Made by a program: the position numbers and the translations under genes. A DNA stretch of 64,000 nt from Rotaria sp. Silwood1 (Eukaryota > Rotifera > Eurotatoria > Philodinida > Philodinidae), in the NCBI GenBank assembly GCA_905250075.1, contig CAJNOP010000211.1, forward strand, positions 147,833 to 211,832. Direction: 5' to 3'. The number at the start of each line of letters is the position of its first letter. Positions within the stretch are counted from its first letter, which is position 1. Shown piece after piece: positions 62,789-64,000 of the stretch. The notes under the pieces are model-generated. The model was not told the origin of the DNA. It did not search any database and worked only from the letters and a program-made list of their open reading frames with translations.

Positions 62789-62790
62789 TA

Positions 62791-64000
62791 TACTTAAAAA
62801 TTGTTTGTTTTTGTAGAACTCACTTATATTTTCGAATAAAATAGTAAATGTAAGTTTTAAGTGGAAATTTTCTGATTTCCCTTTAATGCTGATATTACAA
62901 TAATAATCTTAAATTAAGAAAGGCTACATACGAAAATGAAATATTGCAATAAAAATCAACATAGTGATTATAATTGTATTTCATCAATTTTTTTATTAAA
63001 AATTCGACGTGTTGCTTATCTAAGTGACTATTATCAAGAAGTAAATCATGAATAAGCAGAGGAAATAGTACACACAACCTAATAATAATTAAAGCCCGAG
63101 ATACCATATGAAATAATTTTATTTTGTATCCTGTACTAGTCGGTGATATACATTTCTTGATAATGATCATTTATATGATCGAAACGTCGAATTTAAATCG
63201 AAAATTAATGAAATAAAAGTATAATAACTATTTTGATTTTTATTGTACTATTACACATTGTCATTCATAATCGTTACTCGGAATGAACGTGAAAAATAAC
63301 GAGTGAATAGCAACATGAAAACGAAAAATAAAATGTCCATAGAGAAAGAAACCAAAGTTTCTTTTCGAATTATAGAAATAGAAAACACAGCTTTTTCTCA
63401 TAATCTACTATAATTGGAAAAGAATTATCGTCTTTTTGTGATTTTACACTTTGTATACTTTGCATTAGTATAATGAAGCTGAGGAAGACATGTGAGTTCC
63501 GTAATTCAGTCTCAAAGAGGCTGCTCTAACAAGCTTTTTTTCTCTAAGTTATCTAAAAGAGTACAATGTGGTGTGCAACACGTATATCTATAATAAATGT
63601 TTATTTAGATAAAAAACCCAAATAGTTGTTTTCTCAAAGTATTTAGAACGATTTGAAAAACAAAGGTTCTTTTTATTGATTCTCTCTTTTCAAACAACCA
63701 ATAAAGAATTATGAAAAATTATACTATAGTTACTGATTGACTCAAGTGTCCTCAATGAAGCTAAATGGATTTACAGGTTTTTAACAGATAATTTACATAA
63801 TTCTGAATTGATAGTGTCAGTTTGTATAATAGTTTTCTAAGAGTAAAAACTAGAATGAAATTGAATGTTTCATATCATTGTTTAAAGATCAGAAGAACGA
63901 AAAGAAAGGAATAGTTATAGATGAATATCAAAGAAACCTTTTGTGCTTTTTACTTGTCAGTTGTATTGGCAATGAATTGAAGATCAGTCTGAACTAACGG
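62791..64000. other. Gene-poor AT-rich stretch to window end
   Basis: No exon set, RNA gene or repeat is supported. A 91-codon minus-strand open stretch at 62895-63170 has no motif. Confidence 0.45.

Noticed and set aside
1..64000. tRNA, rRNA, snRNA and CRISPR-like arrays
   Set aside because: Scanned by eye for A/B boxes, conserved rRNA words and regularly spaced direct repeats; none was convincing. A covariance-model scan could still find a tRNA or snRNA I missed.

Overview
The window is nuclear DNA of a small invertebrate animal. It is very AT-rich, genes are cut by many short GT-AG introns (mostly 45-80 bp), and every recognisable gene is an animal housekeeping or trafficking gene. Many start codons sit a few bases after a pyrimidine-rich AG that looks like a trans-splice acceptor. 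Together with the codon bias and low-complexity Asn/Ser/Asp/Gln insertions this fits a rotifer, probably bdelloid, but the assignment is inference and no rRNA, mitochondrial or marker gene is present. All gene models below were spliced by hand, and exon phases were checked for arithmetic consistency.

Layout. 1-4.4 kb: gene-poor, with a TA-flanked MITE (1223-1512) and a decayed multi-exon gene. 4.4-5.5 kb (+): secreted two-Ig-domain protein. 5.5-10.1 kb: eroded sequence with a 0.5 kb foldback. 10.2-15.0 kb (-): FKBP8 with a very long acidic repeat N-terminus, preceded on the same strand by a small coiled-coil gene. 15.5 kb (+): 67-residue one-TM protein. 17.9-19.0 kb (-): C1GALT1-like core-1 galactosyltransferase. 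19-26.8 kb: gene desert with two hAT-like elements. 26.8-29.6 kb (+): a small Cys-motif protein, then phosphomannomutase only about 130 bp downstream. 29.7-33.1 kb (-): DXO/Dom3Z decapping exonuclease with a long N-terminal extension, divergent from PRPF31 (33.3-37.1 kb, +), whose largest intron holds a TTAA-flanked piggyBac-type MITE. 38.5-45.3 kb (+): an N-terminal-only VPS13 gene in 26 exons. 45.3-49 kb: gene-poor. 49-57.6 kb (-): GRAMD1/Aster sterol-transfer gene with two alternative first exons. 58-61 kb (-): TMEM30/CDC50 flippase subunit. 61-64 kb: gene-poor, with a MITE made of AACGC-like repeats.

There is no single pathway cluster, although a membrane-contact and lipid theme recurs in VPS13 (bridge lipid transfer), GRAMD1 (ER-PM sterol transfer), TMEM30 (P4-ATPase flippase partner) and FKBP8 (organelle tail anchor); I treat this as coincidence. 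PMM2 and C1GALT1 both serve glycosylation. The most unusual items are the oversized DXO and FKBP8 proteins, the alternative GRAMD1 N-termini, the truncated VPS13 that keeps open exons, and five or more non-autonomous transposons with readable termini.
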